A DNA stretch of 44,490 nt from Pyrinomonadaceae bacterium. GTDB lineage: Bacteria > Acidobacteriota > Blastocatellia > Pyrinomonadales > Pyrinomonadaceae. The DNA is taken from assembly GCA_025922875.1 (NCBI GenBank), contig JAICGZ010000011.1, positions 1 to 44,490 of the forward strand, in the 5' to 3' direction. The notes beneath the pieces were generated by a model that was not told the origin of the DNA, ran no database searches, and was given only the letters and a program-made list of their open reading frames with translations. Below, in pieces: positions 24,450-32,562 of the stretch. Made by a program: the position numbers and the translations under genes. The first letter of the stretch is position 1. The number at the start of each line of letters is the position of its first letter.

Positions 24450-24773
24450 ATGGCTGAAGTTACGTACGAACAACTGAAACACAAGACGGTGGCCGAGCTG
24501 CGAGAAATGGCGAAAGGTATCGAGCATGAGGCCGTCAAGGGTTACACGCAGATGAACAAGGAACATTTGATCGTGGCGCTTTCGAATGCGTTGGGCATTC
24601 AACACGAGCATCATGCGGTTGTGGGTGTCGATAAGAGTGCGATCAAAGCGCGCATTCGTGAATTGAAGACGCAACGAGAAGCGGCGCTAGCGGCTCACGA
24701 TCACGCGCAGCTCAAAGTGGTTCGCCGCAGCATCCACCGCTTGAAGCGACGCATTCACAAAGCCACTGTTTGA
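24450..24773 (+). CDS. small Rho_N/SAP-like protein
   Basis: The 107-residue product opens with a helix-extended-helix segment like the N-terminal domain of transcription terminator Rho (YEQLKHKTVAELREMAKG, then a lysine-rich turn and HLIVALSNALG). A His-rich linker follows, then a very basic helical tail (RIRELKTQREAALAAHDH; RRSIHRLKRRIHK). Such domains bind nucleic acid, so a small DNA- or RNA-binding protein is likely; the target is unknown. The start ATG 24450 has AGGAGC upstream. It is too short to be Rho and has no ATPase. Confidence 0.75.
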   Translation: MAEVTYEQLKHKTVAELREMAKGIEHEAVKGYTQMNKEHLIVALSNALGIQHEHHAVVGVDKSAIKARIRELKTQREAALAAHDHAQLKVVRRSIHRLKRRIHKATV

Positions 24774-24796
24774 GCCACCTGTGGCCAAAGTTGGCA

Positions 24797-24825
24797 TTGA
24801 CTTTCGCGGCAAAGTGGCTTAGAAG
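24797..24825 (+). promoter_or_regulatory. candidate promoter of the molybdenum hydroxylase operon
   Basis: TTGACT at 24797-24802, a 17-base spacer, TAGAAG at 24820-24825. The start codon of the first gene is 55 bases further on. A small hairpin, GCCAC/GTGGC, just upstream may end the previous transcript. Confidence 0.4.
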
Positions 24826-24879
24826 TTCGCGTCAGAATAACTCTTCATAAAAACTAAATCTTCAGAAGTGAGGTAGCTC

Positions 24880-25356
24880 ATGAAAAAGGCTATCAATCTG
24901 AGCGTGAATGGTGTCTCTCGTACCGATGAGGTCGAGCCACGCATGCTCCTCGTTCATTATCTGCGGGACGTTCTGGACCTGACGGGTACGCACGTCGGCT
25001 GCGAAACGTCACTGTGCGGCGCTTGTACAGTCATGCTCGATGGGCAGGCGGTGAAATCATGCACGCTCTTCGCCGTTCAAGCCGACGGCTCTGCCGTAAC
25101 AACGATCGAAGGATTGGCTCAGAATGGCGAACTGCATCCCGTTCAGGAAGGGTTCTGGGAGAAACACGGACTACAGTGCGGCTATTGCACGCCGGGCATG
25201 ATCGTGACCGCGGCGCAGTTGCTCGAGAGGAACGCTGCTCCTTCGCGCGAAGAGATCTGTCACGGTCTGGACGGCAATCTGTGCCGTTGCACTGGTTACC
25301 AGCACATCATCGAAGCCGTTGAATACGCGGCGGCGAAGAAGGCGGGGCAATCATGA
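24880..25356 (+). CDS. CoxS-like [2Fe-2S] subunit of a molybdenum hydroxylase
   Basis: This 158-residue small subunit carries electrons from the molybdenum centre to FAD. The plant-type cluster is bound by Cys41, Cys46, Cys49 and Cys61 (GCETSLCGACTV). The second cluster is bound by Cys100, Cys103, Cys135 and Cys137 (CGYCTPGM; CRCTGY). Length and motifs fit the CoxS / xanthine-dehydrogenase small-subunit family. ATG 24880 has GTGAGG upstream. Its stop overlaps the start of the large subunit by four bases, so the two are translationally coupled. Confidence 0.95.
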   Translation: MKKAINLSVNGVSRTDEVEPRMLLVHYLRDVLDLTGTHVGCETSLCGACTVMLDGQAVKSCTLFAVQADGSAVTTIEGLAQNGELHPVQEGFWEKHGLQCGYCTPGMIVTAAQLLERNAAPSREEICHGLDGNLCRCTGYQHIIEAVEYAAAKKAGQS

Positions 25357-27755
25357 CAAACAATTACGTTGGTAAACGAGTAAAACGCACAGAGGATCCA
25401 CGTCTGATCCGAGGCCTGGCACATTACGTCGATGACGTTGCGCTGCCCGGCACGTTGCACGTCACTTTTGTTCGTTCGATCTACGCACACGCCAAAATCA
25501 CTGGCATCGATACGTCGGCGGCGCTATCTACGCCGGGCGTTGTGGCGGTATACACCGGCCAGGATGTCGCTGGAAAAATCGGACCAGTGCCCTGCGCCAG
25601 CGCCTTGCCTGAGTTGAAAGTTCCCGATCATCGCGTGCTCGCAACAGACAAGGTTTACTTCGTCGGTCACCCCATCGCCGCAATTGTGGCGACTGACCGT
25701 TATGCCGCGCGAGACGCCGTCGATCTCGTCATGGTCGACTATGAAGAGCTGCCGGTAGTGACCGACGTCGAACAAGCCGCTAACGGTGGACCAGTTATCC
25801 ACGAAGCTTTCGGCGACAACATTGCCTACAAGTTGACTTCCGGCGAGGGCGACATCGACGCCGCATTCACGGCCGCCGATCGCACAGTCAAACAGCGAAT
25901 ACTTCATAATCGCCTCGCGCCAATCGCGATGGAACCGCGCGGCGTGCTGGCCCGGTATTTTCCAGGCGAAGAAGAGCTGACGATCTGGTCCTCCACGCAG
26001 ATACCGCACCTCATGCGCACTCAAGTCGCGCTCATGATCGGTATTCCTGAAAACAAGCTGCGCGTGATTACTCCTGAGGTCGGCGGCGGTTTTGGATCGA
26101 AGTTAAACGTTTACTCCGAAGAGGCGTTGCTGGGATGGATTGCGATGCAGCTCGGCAAACCCGTCAAGTGGATCGAAACGCGACGCGAAAACATGCAGGC
26201 GACGATTCACGGGCGCGGCCAGGTCGGCGACATCGAAGTGGGATTCAAGAACGATGGGACACTGACCGGCCTGCGGTACAGCGTGTTTGCAGATCTCGGT
26301 GCATATCATCAACTGCTCACACCTGCAATTCCGACGCTTACCGGATTGATGCTCTCGGGCGCATACAAAATTCCGGCCATTCAGATGAATATCACCGGTT
26401 GCTTCACGAACAAGATGGCCACCGACGCATATCGCGGCGCCGGACGTCCCGAAGCCACCTACGTCGTCGAACGCGCACTGGATCTCGTCGCGGCTGAACT
26501 GGGTGTCGATCCGGCTGAAGTGCGTCGCAAAAACTTTCCGTCGCCAGACGAGTTTCCATTCCATACGGCGACCGGTCTCGATTACGACAGTGGTGATTAC
26601 GAGACTGCTCTCAACAAGGCACAGGAGATCATCGGTTACGCTCAGCTTCGTGAAGAACAAAAGAAGGCGCGCGACGAAGGGCGCCTGATCGGCATCGGCG
26701 TTTCGACCTACGTCGAGATCTGTGCGCTTGGTCCATCTCAGGCGATGCCTGCCGGCGGCTGGGAAAGCGCCACAGTTCGTATCGAGCCAACCGGAAAGGT
26801 CACGGTGTTGACTGGAGCGTCACCGCACGGTCAGGGACAGGAGACGTCGTTCGCGCAGATTGTGGCCGACGAACTGGGCGTCAACATCAATGATGTAACG
26901 GTGATACACGGTGACACTGGTGTCGTGCAGTATGGCATCGGCACGTTTGGCAGCCGCGCGACCGCTGTCGGCGGCACGGCGGTTTTTGTCGCGGTTCAAA
27001 AGCTGAAGGAGAAGGCGCAGAAGATTGCGGCCCATATGCTCAAAGCTGATGCGTCACATATCTTGTTCGAAGGCGGCAAGTATTCGCTGCAGGCAGCCGC
27101 CGCGGCAAGCGCAACAGGCGTTTCCGAACCCGTTGTGCCTGTTGGCCAGGCGCCCGCAGGCGCGCTGCCCGAACCGGAGACCGACGGTAAGTCGAATTTG
27201 ACCATCCAGGACATCGCGCTCGCAGCGCACCTCGCCAAAGATTTGCCTCCGGACACGGAACCGGGTCTCTCTGCAACTTACTTCTTCGAACCGAAGAACT
27301 TTACGTTTCCCTTCGGCACTCACATCGCCGTCGTCGAAGTCGATCACGAAACCGGCGACATCAAGTTTTTGCGTTACGTTGCGGTCGATGATTGCGGCAG
27401 GGTGATCAATCCGATGCTGGTTGACGGTCAGGTGCACGGCGGCATAGTTCAGTCAATCGGACAAGCGATGTATGAAGAAGTGGTCTACGACGAGCAGGGA
27501 CAATTGGTAACCGGCACTTTGATGGATTACGCCGTACCGCGCGCCAAACACATTCCGAATTTCGAGTTGGATCGAACCGAGACTCCGTCGCCTGTAAATC
27601 CACTCGGCGTCAAAGGTGTGGGCGAAGCGGGAACGATCGGAGCGACGCCCGCGATCGTCGGAGCCATAGTCGATGCACTGGCGCCGTTCGGAGTGCGACA
27701 TCTCGATATGCCGGTCAAGCCGGAGAACGTCTGGCGGATTATCAATGGAAACTAG
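25353..27755 (+). CDS. CoxL-like molybdopterin large subunit (form II type)
   Basis: This 800-residue catalytic subunit of the xanthine dehydrogenase/CO dehydrogenase superfamily binds molybdopterin cytosine dinucleotide by family. The active-site loop reads AYRGAGR at residues 359-365. That is the form II signature, not the AYxCSFR of proven form I CO dehydrogenases. The catalytic Glu is in GVGEAGTIGATPA near the C-terminus. MoCo-binding motifs include GGGFGSKLN and GQGQETSFAQI. An Ala/Pro/Glu-rich insertion of about 45 residues (around 580-625) looks flexible. The true substrate may be CO, an aldehyde or a heterocycle. Confidence 0.93.
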   Translation: MTNNYVGKRVKRTEDPRLIRGLAHYVDDVALPGTLHVTFVRSIYAHAKITGIDTSAALSTPGVVAVYTGQDVAGKIGPVPCASALPELKVPDHRVLATDKVYFVGHPIAAIVATDRYAARDAVDLVMVDYEELPVVTDVEQAANGGPVIHEAFGDNIAYKLTSGEGDIDAAFTAADRTVKQRILHNRLAPIAMEPRGVLARYFPGEEELTIWSSTQIPHLMRTQVALMIGIPENKLRVITPEVGGGFGSKLNVYSEEALLGWIAMQLGKPVKWIETRRENMQATIHGRGQVGDIEVGFKNDGTLTGLRYSVFADLGAYHQLLTPAIPTLTGLMLSGAYKIPAIQMNITGCFTNKMATDAYRGAGRPEATYVVERALDLVAAELGVDPAEVRRKNFPSPDEFPFHTATGLDYDSGDYETALNKAQEIIGYAQLREEQKKARDEGRLIGIGVSTYVEICALGPSQAMPAGGWESATVRIEPTGKVTVLTGASPHGQGQETSFAQIVADELGVNINDVTVIHGDTGVVQYGIGTFGSRATAVGGTAVFVAVQKLKEKAQKIAAHMLKADASHILFEGGKYSLQAAAAASATGVSEPVVPVGQAPAGALPEPETDGKSNLTIQDIALAAHLAKDLPPDTEPGLSATYFFEPKNFTFPFGTHIAVVEVDHETGDIKFLRYVAVDDCGRVINPMLVDGQVHGGIVQSIGQAMYEEVVYDEQGQLVTGTLMDYAVPRAKHIPNFELDRTETPSPVNPLGVKGVGEAGTIGATPAIVGAIVDALAPFGVRHLDMPVKPENVWRIINGN

Positions 27756-27764
27756 GAGCAAAAA

Positions 27765-28631
27765 ATGATTCCCGCACAATTTGATTATCAGGCACCTGCA
27801 ACTCTCGAGGAGGCGGTCTCGTTGCTCGCAAGCGATCTCGACGGCGCCAAAATTCTTGCCGGTGGTCACAGTCTCATTCCGGCGATGAAACTGCGTCTGG
27901 CGCAGCCGCAGTTGCTGGTTGACATCGGGCGCATCAAGTCGTTGGCCTACATCCGCGAAGAGGGCGATGAGATCCTGATCGGCGCAACTACGACTCACTA
28001 TCAATTGGAATCGTCGGATCTTTTGCAGCGCATCTGCCCATTGCTGCCTGACTGTGCGAAGAGTATCGGCGACGTGCAGGTGCGTAACAAAGGAACCATC
28101 GGCGGCAGTCTTGCGCATGCAGATCCGGCCGCTGACTGGCCGGCCGCAGTCCTCGCGCTCGGCGCGGAACTCGTCCTGGTTGGACCAAAGGCCGAACGAA
28201 CAGTCAAAGCCGAAGATTTCTTTGTCGACCTCTTCACCACCGATCTTCAGCCCGGCGAAATACTCCGGGAAATTCGCATTAAAAAACCATCGGGCCGCTT
28301 TGGCCAGTCTTATCAAAAGGCGCCTCATCCGGCTTCCGGGTTCGCAGTAGTCGGTATCGCCGTTCATCTCGGATTGAATGACGATGGCTCGTGCAAGGCT
28401 GCAGCGATTGGTGTCACGGGCGTAGATGTAAAAGCTTATCGCGCGAAGGGTGTGGAAGCGGCTTTGTCAGGAACAACCATTGACGATGACGCGATCGCCC
28501 AGGCCAGCTTACACGTCTGCGATGGCGTCGATCCGAACTCGGATCTGTACGCCTCGAGCGAGTATCGAGGCCAGCTCGCGCGGGTGCACATGCGCCGTGC
28601 GATTCAGGCTGCGAAGGCCAAAGCACAGTGA
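27765..28631 (+). CDS. CoxM-like FAD-binding subunit
   Basis: This 288-residue medium subunit passes electrons from the iron-sulfur subunit to the final acceptor. FAD-binding motifs are AGGHSLIPAMKLR (residues 32-44) and GTIGGSLAHADPAADWPA (about 109-126). The C-terminal CO-dehydrogenase-flavoprotein domain is present. ATG 27765 has AGGAG upstream and follows the large-subunit gene by nine bases. Gene order S-L-M differs from the M-S-L order of classical form I cox operons. Its stop overlaps the next start by four bases. Confidence 0.95.
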   Translation: MIPAQFDYQAPATLEEAVSLLASDLDGAKILAGGHSLIPAMKLRLAQPQLLVDIGRIKSLAYIREEGDEILIGATTTHYQLESSDLLQRICPLLPDCAKSIGDVQVRNKGTIGGSLAHADPAADWPAAVLALGAELVLVGPKAERTVKAEDFFVDLFTTDLQPGEILREIRIKKPSGRFGQSYQKAPHPASGFAVVGIAVHLGLNDDGSCKAAAIGVTGVDVKAYRAKGVEAALSGTTIDDDAIAQASLHVCDGVDPNSDLYASSEYRGQLARVHMRRAIQAAKAKAQ

Positions 28632-29155
28632 AACTGGAAGGCATTCACCAACTCGACGCACCTCGAGAACGCGTGTATCAATGTCTCGTCGACCCCGAGG
28701 TCTTGCAACGCTGTATTCCGGGTTGTGAGCGTCTGGAAAAAACTGGCGACAACACGTTTGCAGCAACCATCCGCGCCGGCGTCGGCTCGATCAAGGGTGT
28801 ATTCAACGGAACAGCGCGGCTCGAGGATCTGCGTGAGCCTGAACACCTGCGCATCGTCGTCGACAGCAAAGGTGCGCCGGGGTTTCTTAAAGGTTCGGGC
28901 GATTTAGATCTCGAGCATGCTGAAAACGGGACGAAGGTGAATTACTCAGGCGACGTTCAGGTCGGAGGCACGATTGCCAGCGTGGGCCAACGAATGATTC
29001 AAGGTACGGCGAAGATGATGGCCACGCAGTTCTTCACGAGCTTAAATGCAGAAGCAGGAACTCAGGCGGGCGAGCCGCCACCACAGCACGGCTTTTTTCG
29101 AACAGCCCTGAGGTGGTTCTCAGGGTGGCTACGGAACATCTTTAGAAAACATTAA
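28628..29155 (+). CDS. coxG: CoxG-like SRPBCC protein
   Basis: The 175-residue product has the START/SRPBCC fold of the CO dehydrogenase subunit G family (about residues 1-145, beginning MKLEGIHQLDAPRERVYQ). The C-terminal aromatic, basic helix FRTALRWFSGWLRNIFRK is probably amphipathic or membrane-binding. CoxG proteins tether the dehydrogenase to the membrane or deliver quinone, so this one likely links the oxidoreductase to the respiratory chain. The start is GTG 28628, four bases inside the upstream gene. Its TAA stop is part of a palindromic repeat. No coxD, coxE or coxF maturation genes follow. Confidence 0.9.
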   Translation: MKLEGIHQLDAPRERVYQCLVDPEVLQRCIPGCERLEKTGDNTFAATIRAGVGSIKGVFNGTARLEDLREPEHLRIVVDSKGAPGFLKGSGDLDLEHAENGTKVNYSGDVQVGGTIASVGQRMIQGTAKMMATQFFTSLNAEAGTQAGEPPPQHGFFRTALRWFSGWLRNIFRKH

Positions 29156-29225
29156 CCACGGATGACGCGGATGAATACAGATTTGATCCGTCTTCATCCA
29201 CATTCATCCGTGTAATCTGTGGTTA
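29153..29225. repeat. CCACGGAT-type palindrome, family B
   Basis: It begins TAACCACGGATGACGCGGAT, its first three bases being the coxG stop codon, and ends with the reverse complement ATCCGTGTAATCTGTGGTTA. It separates the convergent coxG and Xaa-Pro peptidase genes. Confidence 0.9.
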
Positions 29226-29229
29226 TGTT

Positions 29230-30843
29230 TTACTCGGATTGGCGGCGTGCCTTGGCGATAAAGTCTTCGATGTCGCTTATCTTTCGTGGCAGCGCTTCCG
29301 ACATCCAGCGCACGCCATCCGCGGTGATCAGCATGTCGTCTTCAATCCTCACGCCAATGCCTTTGTACTTCTCAAAGGCCGGACGCACCGCTTCCTTGAA
29401 CTTGTCCCAGTCTTCCTGCTTCCAGCCAAACGGCATCTGATCCAACGCGTCAAGTCGCACATAAATCCCGGGCTCGTTTGTGAATACCACTCCGGGTACG
29501 AACCTCGATCCGCCACCAACATCGTGCACGTTCATGCCCAGCCAGTGCGACGTTCCGTGCATGAACCAAAGCCGGTGCTGCATCGAATTGCGATCGGTGA
29601 TCAACCCGAGCTTCAAAAGTCCCTCCTTGATCACTTCGGTCCCTGCCCTGTTTACGTCTGAAAGCGTCGCGCCCGGCTTCGATGCGGCAGCTACCGCTTC
29701 CTGTGCGTCGTAAACGATCTGATAGACAGAGGCTTGCAGCGGAGTAAATTTTCCGTTCACTGGAAACGTGCGCGTGATGTCCGCGGTGTAGTGATCGTAT
29801 TCAGCGCCCACATCCATCAGGATCAGATCGCCCGGTCTCACAGGCCCTTGCGATTCGATGTAATGAAGCGTCGTCGCGTTTGGACCACAACCGACGATGT
29901 CCGGATAGCCCCAGTTGTCAGCATTCCTCAACTTGAACGTGTACGCCATCTCAGCGTCGACTTCGTACTCCCACTTCGCATTGCCCGCCGCCGCCCACGC
30001 GCGCTGGTGCGCCTCGATGCTGATGTCAATCGCGTGTTGCATGATGCGCAGTTCCATCGGCGACTTCACCAGACGCATCTGGGTAAAGATGGGCCACGCG
30101 TTTTTGACACTGTAACCTGATGCCGTCCTGGCCCAGTCTGAAGCGAAGCGTTGCTCGTGTTTGTACTCACGACTTTCGCCGTCGCCGGGCACGAGCATGA
30201 ACAGTCCGGCCTCGCCTTTCGCCGCGGCGTCGAACAACTTCGTATACCCGTGATCGTTGGTCAACGGCATATCCAAAGGCAGGTCTGACATGAAAATGTT
30301 TTCCGGCTTGGGTCGATAGGGCTGGCGATTGCGCAAGGCCGCGATGAACGGCTCAAACTCGCTCTTTTGCCAGATCTCGCGGATGCCTGAGAGTTGGTGC
30401 GCCTCTTCGGCGCTGTACATGTGGCCGGTCCACGTTTCGGCAGCGGCATTGCGTCGCGATAAAAACAGGATCTCGCGAATCTTCGTATTGCCCGGCAGCA
30501 AGACAAGCGTCGCGTTTTTTTGCTTCAGGTTGGTGAGATAGTAGAGGTTGTTTTCCTGTCGGTAGGGATACTCGACGTCGTTCGCATACACACGCGGTTC
30601 AGTGCTGAAAAGAATCATGAACGACTGCGGACCGATGCTTTGGGCGACGCGCTCTCGTCGTTGCTTCAACTCGGCGACGCGCTCTTTGTCGTCAAACACG
30701 GGCGCCGGTGGAGTCAGCCTGATGTTTGGCGCGACCGGTCTCTCATTCTTCGCGCGAACGGAAACATTCGCGGGGATGAGCATCGCGAGGGATGCGCAAA
30801 TGGCAAACGCGACGAAAGCGCCACGTCTGGTTTTCGACTTCAT
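29230..30843 (-). CDS. secreted M24B Xaa-Pro aminopeptidase
   Basis: The 537-residue product has a signal peptide (GAFVAFAICASLAMLIPANVSVRA), an N-terminal creatinase/prolidase-like domain (AMP_N) and a pita-bread catalytic domain. Dinuclear metal ligands are visible: Asp residues in LMDVGAEYDHYTADITRTF, His in HGTSHWLGMNVHD, and Glu in FTNEPGIYV and RIEDDMLI. It should remove N-terminal residues ahead of proline, here outside the cytoplasm. ATG 30841-30843 has TAGGAGA upstream. A 52-base palindrome separates it from the kinase gene on the same strand. Confidence 0.95.
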   Translation of the reverse strand: MKSKTRRGAFVAFAICASLAMLIPANVSVRAKNERPVAPNIRLTPPAPVFDDKERVAELKQRRERVAQSIGPQSFMILFSTEPRVYANDVEYPYRQENNLYYLTNLKQKNATLVLLPGNTKIREILFLSRRNAAAETWTGHMYSAEEAHQLSGIREIWQKSEFEPFIAALRNRQPYRPKPENIFMSDLPLDMPLTNDHGYTKLFDAAAKGEAGLFMLVPGDGESREYKHEQRFASDWARTASGYSVKNAWPIFTQMRLVKSPMELRIMQHAIDISIEAHQRAWAAAGNAKWEYEVDAEMAYTFKLRNADNWGYPDIVGCGPNATTLHYIESQGPVRPGDLILMDVGAEYDHYTADITRTFPVNGKFTPLQASVYQIVYDAQEAVAAASKPGATLSDVNRAGTEVIKEGLLKLGLITDRNSMQHRLWFMHGTSHWLGMNVHDVGGGSRFVPGVVFTNEPGIYVRLDALDQMPFGWKQEDWDKFKEAVRPAFEKYKGIGVRIEDDMLITADGVRWMSEALPRKISDIEDFIAKARRQSE

Positions 30844-30865
30844 TTAAATTCTCCTACCTGGTTTA

Positions 30866-30917
30866 ACCACGGATGACACGGATGAAAATCCGGATTTTTA
30901 TCCGTGTCATCCGTGGT
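30866..30917. repeat. 52-base near-perfect palindrome, family B
   Basis: Two adjoining 26-base arms, starting ACCACGGATGACACGGAT, pair with one mismatch and no spacer; the centre is AAAATCCGGATTTT. It lies between the kinase stop codon and the ribosome binding site of the Xaa-Pro peptidase. Confidence 0.97.
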
Positions 30918-30922
30918 TCCAA

Positions 30923-32455
30923 TTACGGCGAAGGCGTCGGTTCAGGAGTGGCTCGACGACGATTCGTCCGAGCCGGAGTCAAAACTTCCTTCTTTCCATC
31001 TTTTGTGATCCGAACTCGCATTCCGTCAGGCGTCGTTATTATTTGTGATCCATCGGGAAAGGTCCGAATTATCACGCCGCCGGGCAGGATTCTGAGTGGC
31101 TGCCGGCGCGGTCGTGGACCTTGAATGTTTGGCGGTGTCGGAACATTCGGCGGTTCCTGCTCGTGCCCCTGCCCCTCAACTTCAACTTGCGGCTCCTCAG
31201 CGTCCGCCTCTTTTTTCTCGTTTTTGCGCGGAGCCTTCTCGGCTCTCTTCGGCGTAGGCTGATTAGTCGCCTGTTCGACCGGTTGCTGATTACTGTTCTC
31301 TGCCGGAGCAACTGTGGGAGCGCTGACAGCCGGACTCTCGACCGGAGTTGGCGCGACAGTGACATTCGTCATCTGCGTAGTGTCGCTGTTCCGTTTTTTC
31401 AGTATGAAGAAGCCAAACACACCACACGCCAAAACCAAAAGAACCGCTGCCGACAAAGCCCACGGCAAGACTCGTTTGCTGGAACGCGGTCTCACTACTG
31501 TTGTGTCGCCCGCTGTTGCGGTCATGGTCTGCTGTACGGCGACTGTTTGCGTCGGCGTAGCCACGGTGGTACCAGGCGGTGGAAACAGCATCGTCTTGGC
31601 TTCACCACGATTTACTACCGTCGACGCTTGTTCAATGCCGTGCAGCGCCTTCCGCATTTCCGATGCAGACGCATAACGCTGATCGCGACTTTGGGCCATC
31701 GCCTTTTCGAACACATGGTCCAGTTCCGGAGCGATTGCCGCATTTGCTTCGCTTGCTTTCAACAGTGGATCCGGCTGCCCGTTCACAAGCGCGGCCGCAC
31801 GCGTCAACGCGTCAGGCGGCTTTACTCCCGTCATCAGGTGATACAGCGTCGCTCCCAACGAGTAGAGATCGCTGCGCGCGTCAGTTCCCAAACCCTGGAT
31901 CTGTTCCAACGGTGCATAGTTCGGTGTGTAGCCGAAGATACTGGCCGAGGTTGTTACTCGTGAGATCTCTCCGGCCTGGCCCTTGGCGAGTCCGAAGTCG
32001 AGGAGAATGATCTGGCCGCGTGATGTAAGTTTTAGGTTTTGTGGCTTGATGTCGCGATGAACAATCTGCGGATCTTGTGTGTGAAGGTAATCGAGCGCAT
32101 CGAGGAGCTGATCCGCCCAGGTCAAAACCTGATCCGCAGGAAATGGACCTCGTTTGCGATTCATCATCTCCGACAGATCGTCGCCGGGGATGAACTGCAT
32201 CACGAGAAACTGGCCATCGTTTTCAGAAAAATGGTCGCTGACGCGCGGCAATGCCGGGTGATGCAAACGGGCGAGCAGCCGCGCCTCGCGTTCGAATTGC
32301 TTTCGCAAACGTTCATCGGCAAACAACGTCTCTTTCAAAGCCACGGTCGTATCGAGACGTTGATCGACTGCTTCGTAAACGGCCCCCATGCCGCCCTGCC
32401 CAAGCTGCCGCACGATGCGATAGCGACCCTGCAAAACTGTATCCGGTGTTAACAT
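30923..32455 (-). CDS. PknB-type Ser/Thr protein kinase, membrane-anchored
   Basis: The 510-residue product has a complete kinase domain (about 12-275): glycine loop GQGGMG (19-24), Lys41 in VALKE, HRDIKPQNL with catalytic Asp135, and Asp153 in the DFG motif. A juxtamembrane region and a membrane segment follow (LPWALSAAVLLVLACGVFGFF). The external tail is rich in Pro, Ala and Glu, and near its end carries tandem PDG turns (FPDGSQIITTPDGMRVRITKDG). I chose ATG 32453-32455, giving MLTPDTVLQGRYRIV, the usual start for acidobacterial kinases. The longer frame runs into a repeat. It is divergent from the UPF0182 gene. Confidence 0.94.
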   Translation of the reverse strand: MLTPDTVLQGRYRIVRQLGQGGMGAVYEAVDQRLDTTVALKETLFADERLRKQFEREARLLARLHHPALPRVSDHFSENDGQFLVMQFIPGDDLSEMMNRKRGPFPADQVLTWADQLLDALDYLHTQDPQIVHRDIKPQNLKLTSRGQIILLDFGLAKGQAGEISRVTTSASIFGYTPNYAPLEQIQGLGTDARSDLYSLGATLYHLMTGVKPPDALTRAAALVNGQPDPLLKASEANAAIAPELDHVFEKAMAQSRDQRYASASEMRKALHGIEQASTVVNRGEAKTMLFPPPGTTVATPTQTVAVQQTMTATAGDTTVVRPRSSKRVLPWALSAAVLLVLACGVFGFFILKKRNSDTTQMTNVTVAPTPVESPAVSAPTVAPAENSNQQPVEQATNQPTPKRAEKAPRKNEKKEADAEEPQVEVEGQGHEQEPPNVPTPPNIQGPRPRRQPLRILPGGVIIRTFPDGSQIITTPDGMRVRITKDGKKEVLTPARTNRRRATPEPTPSP

Positions 32456-32478
32456 CCGAGCACGGATTATACACGAGC

Positions 32479-32550
32479 CACGGATAAACACGGATGGACA
32501 CGGTTTAGAAGACCCTCTCCTGATCTGTGTTTATCCGTGTGAATCTGTGG
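32479..32550. repeat. CCACGGAT-type palindrome, family B
   Basis: CCACGGATAAACACGGATGG faces ATCTGTGTTTATCCGTGTGAATCTGTGG. It occupies most of the 107-base divergent spacer between the kinase and UPF0182 genes and so overlaps both upstream regions. It creates false N-terminal extensions of both frames. Confidence 0.85.
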
Positions 32551-32562
32551 CAAGATACGCAG

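Noticed and set aside
25353-27755. Classical form I (OMP-type) CO dehydrogenase
   Set aside because: The active-site loop is AYRGAGR and lacks the AYxCSFR cysteine that characterises form I enzymes.
27453-28367. Long open frame of 304 codons on the minus strand
   Set aside because: It is antisense to the CoxL/CoxM genes, has no recognisable motif and a low-complexity, Arg/Cys-rich translation. It is a by-product of codon bias in the real genes.
31121-31963. Open frame of 280 codons on the plus strand
   Set aside because: It is antisense to the kinase gene, whose motifs are complete; the translation is Arg/Cys/Ser-rich and unlike a protein.
32456-32562. N-terminal extensions of the kinase and UPF0182 frames (both beginning MFIR)
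   Set aside because: Both extensions are translated from the CCACGGAT palindrome in the divergent spacer. Family-typical starts exist at 32455 and 32563.
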